Of a DNA stretch of 64,000 bases, positions 37,736 through 46,510 are shown piece after piece (position 1 is the stretch's first letter; the number at the start of each line of letters is the position of its first letter). Source of the DNA: Lacunisphaera sp. (GTDB lineage Bacteria > Verrucomicrobiota > Verrucomicrobiia > Opitutales > Opitutaceae). A program made the translations under genes and the position numbers. The DNA is taken from the NCBI GenBank assembly GCA_009695095.1, contig SIBQ01000012.1, positions 1-64,000 on the forward strand. Direction: 5' to 3'. The notes below the pieces were generated by a model. The model worked only from the letters and a program-made list of their open reading frames with translations. It was not told where the DNA came from and did not search any database.

Positions 37736-38067
37736 GGTGGCGTCATTTGTTGCCAGGCGCTTTTACCCATTGCGCCAAACTGAAAATGTCCTCCCTTACT
37801 ACCTGGACAGTTTGCCGCCATAATATCCTGGCGATTGGCGAATGACCGGATGAAGGCGTTTGGCATCTGTGGCTGCAGGCAGCTCGCGCCTGTGACATTC
37901 AACCCGGGGCCGGCCCGGTGCAGCCCATCGCTATCGCATTTTGGCACGATAAACCGCCGCCCAAGGGCACGCCTTGCGTGGGGGGACGTAAAATCTCCAC
38001 CACGTATCAAACCGCATTTCTCGAATCCGAATTCACCGCCAGCCCGGAGTTGCGGCGTGGAACAGGT
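37736..38067. other. Intergenic region between convergent operons
   Basis: About 330 bases between the oxidoreductase stop and the convergent DeoR gene stop. A plus frame at 37918-38085 reads protein-like text (FWHDKPPPKGTPCVGGRKIS, then TTYQTAFLESEF) that may be a gene fragment of unknown family. No clear terminator hairpin with a U-tract is seen. Confidence 0.35.
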
Positions 38068-38844
38068 TCAAGACCGGGGATTTTTTCGCGCGACTTCTAC
38101 CGTGCAGCCCTTGGCGCGGATGCGTTCGTCCGCGGAGGTCGGGATGGCCCCGTCGGTGACCCAAAACTGAAAATCCTCCCAGCGGGCGAATGTCACTCTT
38201 TGGGGTGCCTCCCACTTGCCGATGTCGGCCGCAAGGATTCGGGTTTTGGTGCGCTGCAACAACTGCTGCTTGACCGCCGCCTCGCTCAGTTCTGTCGTGG
38301 CGGCGCCATCATCCGCCGTGATGCCCGAAGCTCCGATCACCGCGTAGTCAAAATGCAGGTTCGCGAGCCAACTCAAGGTCAGGCCGCCGACCAACGCCCC
38401 GCTGACCTCGCGGATTTCACCACCGACGCAAATCAAACGGGTGTTGTTCTTCGACCCCAGCGCGGTGAGCGGCACGGAGTTCGTAAAGATCGTCAGGTCT
38501 TTCCGCAGCAGCAACCGGCGCCCCACTTCCAGGCAGGTTGTTCCCGAATCAACAAAGACCGAGGAGCCGGGAGAAATTAAATCCGAAACGCGCGCGGCAA
38601 TCACCACCTTCGCATCAATCGCCTCCATACTTTTCTGATCAAACGTCGGCTCCCCCTCGAGGTAACTCGAATGGACGATACCCCCGCGGACTCGGACGAT
38701 GCGACCCTGTTTCTCCAGAATCCGCAGATCGCGCTGCACCGTCGCCGACGAGGCGCGCACCAAGTCCTGCAGTTCCCCGGTGGTCATCCGCATGCGGGCC
38801 GCCAGCCCGTTGGCAATCAGCTTGTGTCGTTCCTCGGCAAACAT
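38068..38844 (-). CDS. DeoR-family transcriptional regulator (second)
   Basis: A 258-residue repressor. The helix-turn-helix is MTTGELQDLVRASSATVQRD followed by LRILEKQGRIVRVRGGIV. The ligand domain contains VFVDSGTTCLEVGRRLL and RLICVGGEIREVSGALVG. It lies 95 bases downstream of the sorbose-1-phosphate-reductase-like gene on the same strand and may be the last gene of that operon, so it is the best candidate regulator of the E1-E2-MtlD-E3 unit. It differs clearly from the DeoR at 33566. Confidence 0.87.
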   Translation of the reverse strand: MFAEERHKLIANGLAARMRMTTGELQDLVRASSATVQRDLRILEKQGRIVRVRGGIVHSSYLEGEPTFDQKSMEAIDAKVVIAARVSDLISPGSSVFVDSGTTCLEVGRRLLLRKDLTIFTNSVPLTALGSKNNTRLICVGGEIREVSGALVGGLTLSWLANLHFDYAVIGASGITADDGAATTELSEAAVKQQLLQRTKTRILAADIGKWEAPQRVTFARWEDFQFWVTDGAIPTSADERIRAKGCTVEVARKNPRS

Positions 38845-38939
38845 TGGGATGCTGGCTGTTGATATTCCGATGCCGTGCGGGACATCCTGGGCGGCAGGAC
38901 CTCCCCGTCAAGCGGCGGGGAAGCGAGGCCACAGAAAAC

Positions 38940-40196
38940 TCACGTTTTCCAGGGTGGGTGTTGTTTCAAAAACGCCTGCTCGTCGCTCAGCTTCCAGTGC
39001 TTTGCCGACACCAAGGCGGTCGGACGGATGTGGGGGTAGAGGACGATTTTCCCCTCAGTTTCCGTGTTCTTCACCATCTCCAGCGCCCGCGGCACCTGAT
39101 CCAGGCTGCCGACCATCGTCATGTGAAGTCCCGGATCACACTCTCCGGCTGCCACCATCCGCAGGGTCTCGGCAATATCCGCGGGCGAACCGCCGCTTGA
39201 ACCGACCACGCGGATGTCATCGTAGTGGACCCGCAGCGTGTCGAGGTCGATGATGTGCTCGCCCTTTTTCAGTCCGCCGAAAAGATTGAGCGTGCCGCCG
39301 CGAGCGAGCCAAGCCTGGGCCTGGATTTGCAAGGCGCGAACACCCACCGCCACGATGATATCGTCGGCGCCGCGGCCGTGGCTCAATCCATTCATCAATT
39401 CCAATCCGGCCTCATTGGTGAGGGCGTGCATCTCTACGCCAACGGACTTCGCCCGCACGGACAGCACGTCCCGCACCCATTGCAGCCGCGCTTCGGCGAT
39501 GTCGATCACGATGACGCAGCGCGGCTTGAACCGCAGCGCCGCCTCGGCGTGCATACGCCCCATCGGACCCGCGCCGACGATCAACGTTACGCCGCCCGGC
39601 AATAGACCGAGCCGGGACTCGCGCGGCGATCCAGGCGTTTTTTGAAAAATATGAATGTGGCGGTCCTGTCCGGAAATGGCGCACGAGATCGGCTCGCACA
39701 GCGCCGCCGCAAAAAAGGACATGCCTTCGTCGGGTATCGGCAGCAGGCAGTCGGCCGCGATCGTCTCCTCGGTCACCAGGATATACTGCGCAAAATGCCC
39801 TGGCAGGCAGTAGCCGACCGCCACCTTCTGCATTCCCTCGGCGCTGTTGCGGAAGCGCTCGCGGTGGTTGATCGGGGGATGGTCAACCGCGGGCTGGATG
39901 CAGTAGCGTTTGCCGACGGGAAAGCGGTCGCGGATATTCTTGCCCGCAGCGGCGATCGTGATGCAACCCTCGTCGCCAAGCTGGGCTGGATACTTTTTCA
40001 GGTCCATCCCGTTGATGAACGTGTGCTCGTTTCCCTGGGCGAGGATCTTGAGGTTTGAGGCGCAAACTCCAGCCGCATCGACCCGCGCGAGAAGCTGGTT
40101 TTCGGTGGGCACCGGAACCGGGATCTGCTCGACCTTGAGATTCTCGAAGCCAAGTCCATGCAATCGCACGGCCTGCATGGTTGGTGGAATGTTCAT
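38940..40196 (-). CDS. Zinc-type medium-chain dehydrogenase, L-sorbose-1-phosphate reductase-like
   Basis: A 418-residue MDR oxidoreductase. The family-specific pattern (KRYCIQPAVDHPPINH, CLLPIPDE, ALCEPISCAISG, LIVGAGPMGRMHAEAALRFK, VIVIDIAEARL) matches SorE-type reductases, which reduce L-sorbose 1-phosphate to D-glucitol 6-phosphate. The usual GHE zinc motif reads LGDEGCI, with Asp in place of His. I use the ATG at 40196, which overlaps the lpd stop as ATGA; the open frame to 40607 lies inside lpd. Coupled to a MtlD-like gene, it could complete ketose-phosphate to polyol-phosphate to fructose-6-phosphate conversion. Confidence 0.78.
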   Translation of the reverse strand: MNIPPTMQAVRLHGLGFENLKVEQIPVPVPTENQLLARVDAAGVCASNLKILAQGNEHTFINGMDLKKYPAQLGDEGCITIAAAGKNIRDRFPVGKRYCIQPAVDHPPINHRERFRNSAEGMQKVAVGYCLPGHFAQYILVTEETIAADCLLPIPDEGMSFFAAALCEPISCAISGQDRHIHIFQKTPGSPRESRLGLLPGGVTLIVGAGPMGRMHAEAALRFKPRCVIVIDIAEARLQWVRDVLSVRAKSVGVEMHALTNEAGLELMNGLSHGRGADDIIVAVGVRALQIQAQAWLARGGTLNLFGGLKKGEHIIDLDTLRVHYDDIRVVGSSGGSPADIAETLRMVAAGECDPGLHMTMVGSLDQVPRALEMVKNTETEGKIVLYPHIRPTALVSAKHWKLSDEQAFLKQHPPWKT

Positions 40197-41578
40197 AGCT
40201 TTCTCTTGGGAGGACTGTGGATTGCTTCGCCGTGGACGGAGTGCGCGGCCTCCATCCATACTTCGCCAAACGTGGGATGGGCGTGGATGGTGCGGCCCAG
40301 TTCCGTGGCGGTGAACTCGGCCCGGATCGCCACCGTGGCCTCGGAGATCAGTTCGGTGGCATGCGCGCCGACCGCCGCCGCGCCGAGAATCTGATCGGTG
40401 GACGCGTCGGCGATCCACTTCACAAATCCCCCTGTCTCGTCCACGGCCAGGGCTCGGCCCAGGCCGCGCAAATGAAATTTGCCGACCTTCACCGCCCGAC
40501 CCTGTTTCCTCGCCTCGTCCTCGCTGAGGCCGACGGTGCCGACTTCGGGCACCGTGAAGATGACGTTGGGAACGAGGGTCTCGCCCCGGCGCAGCCTCGG
40601 GCGGCACGCGTTTTCCGCAGCCACAATGCCCTGCGAAGTGGCATAATGGGCGAGCTGCACCTTGCCGGTAACATCGCCAATCGCGAAGATGTGGGCAACG
40701 TTCGTGCGGCCAAACACGTCCGCCTCGAGGAAACCACGCTCGGTGGTTTTCAATCCGGCGTTGGCAAGATTCAAGCCGTCAGTGACCGGCTTCCGGCCAA
40801 TGGCACACAGGAGCATGTCAGCCTGGACGGTCTCGTCCCCAAAGTTACCACGGACTCCGTTGGCATCAGCGGTGATCTGCTCCAGCGCTTTGCCGGTCAT
40901 GACACGAATCCCGAGATTCTTCTCCATGTGCATGCGAACCTCGCGCCGCACGTCGGCATCGAGGAGCAGCAAAATGTCCTCCAGCAATTCAACAACGGTC
41001 ACCTTGACGCCGAGCAACGCCGCCAGACAGGCCAGTTCGCAGCCGATAAATCCGCCGCCGAGAATCATCAGGCTGCCGGGCAGACGGTCAATTTCGAGAA
41101 AGGCGCGGCTTTCCACCACCCGCTCGTGTTTGGGCAGGAAGCCGGGCATGGCCGACACCGAGCCGGTAGCAATGATGATCTTTCTTGCACCAATCGCCGT
41201 CCCGTCGCTCAAGGAGACTGTGTTGCGGTCCCGGAAGGAGGCGACGCCGGTGAATTGCTTTACGCCGTTGGCCGAGAGCAGTTGCCTGATCCCTCCCTTG
41301 AGCTGGCCGACCACCTTGTCCTTGTGGGCGATCATGGCGGCATAATCCACCGTCACGCCCTGCACGCTGATCCCGAAGGTCTGTGCGCGCCTGATCCGGG
41401 CCAGCGTGTCGGCCGCTCCGATCAGCGCCTTGGTGGGGATGCAACCCCAATTCAGGCAGGTGCCGCCGAGCTGCTCCTTCTCAACGATGGCAACCGACGC
41501 GCCGAGCTGGGCCGCGCGGATCGCGGCGGGATATCCGCCGGGACCGGCGCCGATGACGACTAGATCAAATGTTTCCAC
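40193..41578 (-). CDS. lpd: Dihydrolipoamide dehydrogenase (E3)
   Basis: A FAD flavoprotein that reoxidises lipoamide in 2-oxoacid dehydrogenase complexes. The 461 residues include VVIGAGPGGYPAAIRAAQLG, the redox disulfide GGTCLNWGCIPTK, the NAD loop LMILGGGFIGCELA, FAIGDVTG, and the C-terminal His-Glu pair in HPTFGEVWMEA. The gene starts inside the end of the MtlD-like gene (14-base overlap) and its stop overlaps the next start. It is the only E3 in the window and may also serve the PDH set at 22-25.6 kb. Confidence 0.95.
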   Translation of the reverse strand: METFDLVVIGAGPGGYPAAIRAAQLGASVAIVEKEQLGGTCLNWGCIPTKALIGAADTLARIRRAQTFGISVQGVTVDYAAMIAHKDKVVGQLKGGIRQLLSANGVKQFTGVASFRDRNTVSLSDGTAIGARKIIIATGSVSAMPGFLPKHERVVESRAFLEIDRLPGSLMILGGGFIGCELACLAALLGVKVTVVELLEDILLLLDADVRREVRMHMEKNLGIRVMTGKALEQITADANGVRGNFGDETVQADMLLCAIGRKPVTDGLNLANAGLKTTERGFLEADVFGRTNVAHIFAIGDVTGKVQLAHYATSQGIVAAENACRPRLRRGETLVPNVIFTVPEVGTVGLSEDEARKQGRAVKVGKFHLRGLGRALAVDETGGFVKWIADASTDQILGAAAVGAHATELISEATVAIRAEFTATELGRTIHAHPTFGEVWMEAAHSVHGEAIHSPPKRKL

Positions 41579-42824
41579 AATGAATTTTCTCCGTTTTTAG
41601 GTTGTTTTGCGCCTCGGTGATGAGGTCGATCAATTGGGCCTTGCGTCCCGCCGGCTCGTCAGCGGACGGCCAAAGTTCCGCCAGTTGATCGGCTGCGCTC
41701 TTCGGTGATGCCAGCGCCTCAAGGGCGGCGGCGGCGCCAAAAGCGAACTTGCGCGGGACAATCCCCTTATCCAGCGCCAGCCTCATGGTTCCGATCAGGC
41801 GGTCCTCCCATGCGAGTTTGCGGCGGGGGTCGCGGGTGATGCGCTCCGTGCGGTCGCGAAGATACGGGTTGGTCATGCGGGGCAGAAGATCGTCTGTGTA
41901 GGCCCGGAAGCCCGCCGGTGTAAACAGCGGGTCCAGCCCGCGATACCGCGCGATCAGCGCCGCTCCGCTTTCCTCCAGAAACGCCTCCCGGGCGAAAGCC
42001 ATGAGCTTCGGGTCGCCGGCCGCCTCGGACATGAAACGGCTGCCCCGATGTTGCAGCAGGTAGCCGATCAGGGCGTGGACGGCGTTGTGCCCGTAGAGCT
42101 TGGCCTCCTCAAACGGCAGCAGGTCGGTTTTCTCGATAAAAACGCTGATTCCGCGCCGGAACTCCGGGAGATCGATCCGCGTGATCAAAATCCGGTTGAA
42201 TTCCTCCACAAGGAGCGCCCGGGGAAAGCCCTCCACCAAGCAGGCCAGGTTGTCCGCGGCGATCTCCCCGGTGTCGGTGATCACGCCGCTCATTTTTCCG
42301 ACCACCGTGTTCAGAAACTGCCCCGAGCGGCGGATCGCGCCGAGACCGGCGGGTTCGAGCCCTTGGCCGCATTTTTCCTGGAGCATCTCCGCCGCGTGAT
42401 TGTTGTTCTCCGCGGTATAGATGATGCAGGGCGGCAGATCCCGGCGAGCGGCCTTGGCTTGGAGTGCGCGGGCAATCAGTCCGGCAACGGAAGGCTCGCC
42501 GCGCGAAAAGAAATCCACGCTTGGCAGCGCCGTGGCGATTTCAGAGGCCTCGGCCAGCGCCTGCGACAGGATGCGCTCGTCTTCCGGAACCGTCGGATTG
42601 AGTATTTCCACCCCGCTCACCTTCCGGACTTCAATCCCCGTGCGGGTCGCGATGTTGACAGAATAACAACCCTGGGCGCGGCGGACGGCGGCAACCACCT
42701 CCGGCATGACTTCGGCGACCACGAGACGCTCGAATTTGCCCGAGAGGAAAGCCTCGTAAAGAAACAGTCCGCCCTGAATGGCACCGAACCCGAATCCCAC
42801 GAATGTTTTTGGCATGGCGGCCAT
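41565..42824 (-). CDS. Mannitol-1-phosphate 5-dehydrogenase-like polyol-phosphate dehydrogenase
   Basis: A 419-residue member of the long-chain mannitol dehydrogenase family. FVGFGFGAIQGGLFLYEAFL is the Rossmann start (normally GAGNIGRG; here altered). IIYTAENNNHAAEML, SGQFLNTVVGKMSGVI and the catalytic EKTDLLPFEEAKLYGHNAVH segment, with the Lys...N..H set (KLYGHNAVHALIGYL), are all typical of MtlD. Mannitol 1-phosphate/fructose 6-phosphate is the best guess, with glucitol 6-phosphate or another polyol phosphate possible. It lies three bases after E2 and overlaps lpd by 14 bases, inside a lipoamide complex operon, which is unusual. Confidence 0.8.
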   Translation of the reverse strand: MAAMPKTFVGFGFGAIQGGLFLYEAFLSGKFERLVVAEVMPEVVAAVRRAQGCYSVNIATRTGIEVRKVSGVEILNPTVPEDERILSQALAEASEIATALPSVDFFSRGEPSVAGLIARALQAKAARRDLPPCIIYTAENNNHAAEMLQEKCGQGLEPAGLGAIRRSGQFLNTVVGKMSGVITDTGEIAADNLACLVEGFPRALLVEEFNRILITRIDLPEFRRGISVFIEKTDLLPFEEAKLYGHNAVHALIGYLLQHRGSRFMSEAAGDPKLMAFAREAFLEESGAALIARYRGLDPLFTPAGFRAYTDDLLPRMTNPYLRDRTERITRDPRRKLAWEDRLIGTMRLALDKGIVPRKFAFGAAAALEALASPKSAADQLAELWPSADEPAGRKAQLIDLITEAQNNLKTEKIHCGNI

Positions 42825-42827
42825 TTG

Positions 42828-44201
42828 TCACGCCGTCAGGAATTTCCAGAGGCCGAGATCCTCGAGCTTCTGCTTGATCGCGTTCACAAAGCGGGCTCCA
42901 AGGGCGCCGTCCACGACGCGGTGGTCGCATGAAAGCGTAAGCTTCATCACCTGCCGCACGACAACCTTGCCGTCGCGCACCACCGGCGTTGGCAGGGTGC
43001 TCGACACCGCAAGGATGGCGCTTTCGCCGGGATTGATGATGGCGCTGAAGTTTTCCACATCCAGCATGCCCATGTTGGAAATGGTGAAGGTGCTGCCGCT
43101 GAGTTCGTCCGGCGTGGATTTGCCCGCCCGGGCTTTTTCGGCCAACTCGCGCGACCGCTGGGCCAGCGCGCGCAGCGATAACTGCTCGGCCCGCTGGATG
43201 ACCGGCACGACCAGGCCCTGTTCAAGCGAAACCGCGATCCCGAGGTTAACGTGGCTGCGCCAGCTCACGGCCTTGCCGTCGGTCGAGCTGTTCACGTCGG
43301 GAAACTCCTGCAGCGTGAGCACCACGGCTTCGGCAATGAAATCCGTAACCGTGTAAGTCGCACCCGCCGCCTTGAGATGGCCGCGGTAGGCGATGAGATC
43401 GGTCATGTCCACCGCCACCGTGACGTAGAAATGGGGAATCTCGCGGAAGCTCTGCGCCAGCCGTTGGGCGATCACCTGGCGCATCCTGGACATCGGCTTC
43501 GACCTTTCCGCCAGCGCCCGCCGGATATCTTCCACCATGATCCGGTCCGAATCTCCCGAGCTTTCGACCGTCAGAATGTCGATTTTTTCCTTGGCGGCGA
43601 GTGTCTTGGCTGTCGGGGAAATTCGCAGGCGATCATAACCACGACCCGCCAGATACGTCTGCACATCCTTTTCAAGGATGCGGCCACCAGGACCGGACCC
43701 CGTAATCCGCGAAGGATCGATGACGCAGTCCCGCGCCAGGGCGGCGGCGCGCGGACTGATTTTCAAAAAGGACTGGGTTGCCGCCGGCGCGGGCGGAGGA
43801 GAAACTGGAGCCGGCTTGGCGTTTGTGTCGGCCGCGGGGCTGGCCGGAACCCCTGCGGGCACGGCAACGGGTTGCGATGCCTGTATCGCAACGGAAGGCG
43901 CTGGAGCGGCCGGGACCGGTGGCGGGACCACCGTGGGAGCCGCCACGTCAGGAATCGCCTCCCCGTGCTGCCCGAGAAAGCCCACCACGCTTTGCACCGG
44001 GACGTTGACACCCGGTTGGACCAGAATTTTCAGGAGCGTCCCCGCCTCAAAACACTCCACGTCCATGGTCGATTTGTCGGTCTCGATGGTGAAAAGAACA
44101 TCTCCCTTGGCGACCATGTCGCCCTCGCGCTTGAACCATTCGACAATGGAACCCTCTTCGGTCATCTGGCCGAATTTCGGCATTATGATGGGCGTGGCCA
44201 T
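42828..44201 (-). CDS. 2-oxoacid/acetoin dehydrogenase E2 component
   Basis: A 457-residue lipoyl acyltransferase. The lipoyl domain is at 1-80 with Lys43 in IETDKSTM. A Pro/Ala-rich linker runs from about 90 to 145. Two successive subunit-binding-like segments follow: ISPRAAALARDCVIDPSRIT near 150 and ISPTAKTLAAKEKI...DSDRIMVEDI near 195. The catalytic domain ends in LSCDHRVVDGALG. Two E3/E1-binding segments are unusual in bacterial E2. The ATG at 44201 is eight bases after the E1 stop. The acyl substrate (pyruvate, acetoin or branched-chain) is not determined. Confidence 0.9.
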   Translation of the reverse strand: MATPIIMPKFGQMTEEGSIVEWFKREGDMVAKGDVLFTIETDKSTMDVECFEAGTLLKILVQPGVNVPVQSVVGFLGQHGEAIPDVAAPTVVPPPVPAAPAPSVAIQASQPVAVPAGVPASPAADTNAKPAPVSPPPAPAATQSFLKISPRAAALARDCVIDPSRITGSGPGGRILEKDVQTYLAGRGYDRLRISPTAKTLAAKEKIDILTVESSGDSDRIMVEDIRRALAERSKPMSRMRQVIAQRLAQSFREIPHFYVTVAVDMTDLIAYRGHLKAAGATYTVTDFIAEAVVLTLQEFPDVNSSTDGKAVSWRSHVNLGIAVSLEQGLVVPVIQRAEQLSLRALAQRSRELAEKARAGKSTPDELSGSTFTISNMGMLDVENFSAIINPGESAILAVSSTLPTPVVRDGKVVVRQVMKLTLSCDHRVVDGALGARFVNAIKQKLEDLGLWKFLTA

Positions 44202-44209
44202 GGTATGCC

Positions 44210-46510
44210 TTACAAAATGGAGTTGGCGGCGGCGATGATATCCCCGGCGTTCGGCAGGAACGCAGCTTCGAGGATGTGCGACTGCGGCGCGATGCCGTTC
44301 TTGGCACCGACCCGCTTGACGGGGGCGTCGAGGTAATCGAACGCCCGATCCTGGATCGTCGAGGCGATTTCTCCTGTGTAACTGCCGATGGAAATCGCCT
44401 GGCTGGCGACCACGCACCGGCCGGTCTTCTGCACCGAGCGGAGCACGGTTTCGATGTCGAGCGGGACCAGGCTGCGCAGGTCAATGACTTCAACACTAAC
44501 GCCGCGTTCGGCTTTGAGTGTGTCCGCCGCCTTGAGGCAGTCGTGCACCACGGGGCCCCAGGAGACAAAGGTGATGTCGGTGCCCGTGCGTTTGACATCG
44601 GCGACGCCGAGCGGCACGAGGTAATCGTCCTCCGGCACCTGGCCCTTCATGCCATACAGCGCCTGCGACTCGACGAAAAGGACGGGGTTGTTGTCGCGGA
44701 TCGCCGCCTTGAGCATGCCTTTCGCATCATACGGCGTGGCCGGGTAAACCACATACAAACCGGGAATGTGGCAGAAAATGGACTCGAGCGTCTGCGAATG
44801 CTGGCCGCCGTAGCCCTTGCCGGCGCCGGCCGATGCGCGGACGACCAGCGGCACTTCCGTCTGCGCGCCGCTCATGTAATGCCATTTCGCCGCCTGGTTG
44901 CTGATCTGATCGGAAGACATCAGCGCGAAGTCGAAATACATCAGCTCGACCACGGGACGCAGCCCGTTCATCGCCGCGCCGCCAGCCGTGCCGCAAATGC
45001 ACGCCTCGCTGATCGGTGTGTTGAACACACGGTCGCGCCCGAACGCCTCGAGCAGCCCCTTCGTCACCTTGAAAGCACCGCCGTATTCGGCCACATCCTC
45101 GCCGTAATGGATGACGCGCTTGTCGCGGGTCATCTCCTGGGCAAGCGCCTCCTTGATGGCGTCCTTGTAGGTCAATTCGCCGTTGACCCGCTTGATCTCG
45201 GGAAGCGGCCCTTGCAACTCGACCTTGGCAAACTTGGCGGGAACAACGTCGACCTTGGTGTCAGTATACATGAATTTCAGTACGTCCTTGGCCTCGGGAT
45301 CGGCGGCGGCAACGGCGCGTTTGGCGGCGATGGCGTTGCGATCGATCACGCGCTTTTCAACGGCGGCGATGCCGGCGGCGGCAAGCACCTTGGCGGTAAG
45401 CAGCTCCTTCTTGTAGCTCTCAATGGCGTCAACGGCTTTCCACGCAGCCTCCTCCTCCTTGGCGCGGTATTCCGTACGCGGGTCGCTGAGCGAATGCCCC
45501 CAGTAGCGGTAGGTGTCGATGTCGAGGAGCACCGGGCCCTGCCCCTCGCGGCAGAGCCTAGTGGCGCGCTGCACAGCATCGCGCACCGCGAGCACATTCA
45601 TGCCGTTGACGATCTCGGCGTGCATGTTGTTGTTGGCGAAACCCGCGGCCCGGCGCGCAATGCGGTCCACGCCCATGACTTCCTCGTCGCTGCGGTGGGT
45701 CATGCCGTAATGGTTGTTGCAAACCAGAAAAACGATCGGCAACCCGAACTTTCGGGCGTCTGCAAAATGGTTGGTGAACTGGGCTTGAGCGGCAAAATTC
45801 AGCGACTCGAGCACGACGCCGTTGGCGTACGCGCCGTCACCGGCAAAGCAGCAGACGACATTGCCGCGCTGCAGGTAGCGGTTGGCCATCGCCGCACCGG
45901 TGGCAATCGGCACCCCGCCGCCGACGATGGCGTTGGCGCCCAAATGGCCGACGGTGAAGTCAGCGATGTGCATCGATCCGCCGCGGCCACGGCAGTAGCC
46001 GTCGTCCTTGCCGAAAAGCTCGCATATTGTGCGGTAAACGTGCTGCTCCAGCGCCGCCTCGATCAGATCTTCACGCTTGGTCGATTTGCAGCTTTGCACG
46101 CGCTGGCGGAGCTGCTCATCGGTCATCTGGCGGATGGCAACCGTGCCCTTGGCGAGGCTTTCGCCATGGCCGCGGTGCGTGCTGGTGATGTTGTCGGGCA
46201 GCTCCAGCGCACAGCAGGCACCGGCGGCCGTGCCTTCCTGACCGACCGAGACGTGCGTCGGGCCGCGGTAGTTGTATTCCCGAATCGGATCATATGCGCC
46301 GGAACGCAGCTTGACGATCATCTCCTCGAGTTCGCGGATAACCAGCATGTCCTCCAATATCGCCACCGCCTCTTCCGGCGTGATGGTTTTAGCCGCAAGC
46401 TCGGATTTGAGGCCACTCTTGTAGCGGTAGGCGGGAATTTTGCCGCAATCGATGGTGAACGGCTCAAAATTGGGCCGCATGTCGCTGAGATAAGCAGGCG
46501 TCTTCTTCAT
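44210..46510 (-). CDS. 2-oxoacid/acetoin dehydrogenase E1, fused alpha and beta subunits
   Basis: A 766-residue fusion. The alpha half (about 40-400) has the TPP motif GDGAYANGVVLESLNFA...NNHYG and RGRGGSMHIADF. The beta half (about 440-766) has VIHYGEDVAEYGGAFKVTKG, NTPISEACICGTAGGAAMNG, and DLRSLVPLDIETVLRSVQKT. Fused E1s occur in several bacterial phyla for pyruvate, branched-chain or acetoin complexes; the substrate cannot be assigned here. It is the promoter-proximal gene of the five-gene operon, with about 1.1 kb of gene-poor DNA upstream. This is distinct from pdhA/pdhB at 22-24 kb. Confidence 0.9.
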   Translation of the reverse strand: MKKTPAYLSDMRPNFEPFTIDCGKIPAYRYKSGLKSELAAKTITPEEAVAILEDMLVIRELEEMIVKLRSGAYDPIREYNYRGPTHVSVGQEGTAAGACCALELPDNITSTHRGHGESLAKGTVAIRQMTDEQLRQRVQSCKSTKREDLIEAALEQHVYRTICELFGKDDGYCRGRGGSMHIADFTVGHLGANAIVGGGVPIATGAAMANRYLQRGNVVCCFAGDGAYANGVVLESLNFAAQAQFTNHFADARKFGLPIVFLVCNNHYGMTHRSDEEVMGVDRIARRAAGFANNNMHAEIVNGMNVLAVRDAVQRATRLCREGQGPVLLDIDTYRYWGHSLSDPRTEYRAKEEEAAWKAVDAIESYKKELLTAKVLAAAGIAAVEKRVIDRNAIAAKRAVAAADPEAKDVLKFMYTDTKVDVVPAKFAKVELQGPLPEIKRVNGELTYKDAIKEALAQEMTRDKRVIHYGEDVAEYGGAFKVTKGLLEAFGRDRVFNTPISEACICGTAGGAAMNGLRPVVELMYFDFALMSSDQISNQAAKWHYMSGAQTEVPLVVRASAGAGKGYGGQHSQTLESIFCHIPGLYVVYPATPYDAKGMLKAAIRDNNPVLFVESQALYGMKGQVPEDDYLVPLGVADVKRTGTDITFVSWGPVVHDCLKAADTLKAERGVSVEVIDLRSLVPLDIETVLRSVQKTGRCVVASQAISIGSYTGEIASTIQDRAFDYLDAPVKRVGAKNGIAPQSHILEAAFLPNAGDIIAAANSIL

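Noticed and set aside
40217-41563. 448-codon plus-strand frame opposite lpd
   Set aside because: Antisense shadow of lpd; no recognisable domain.
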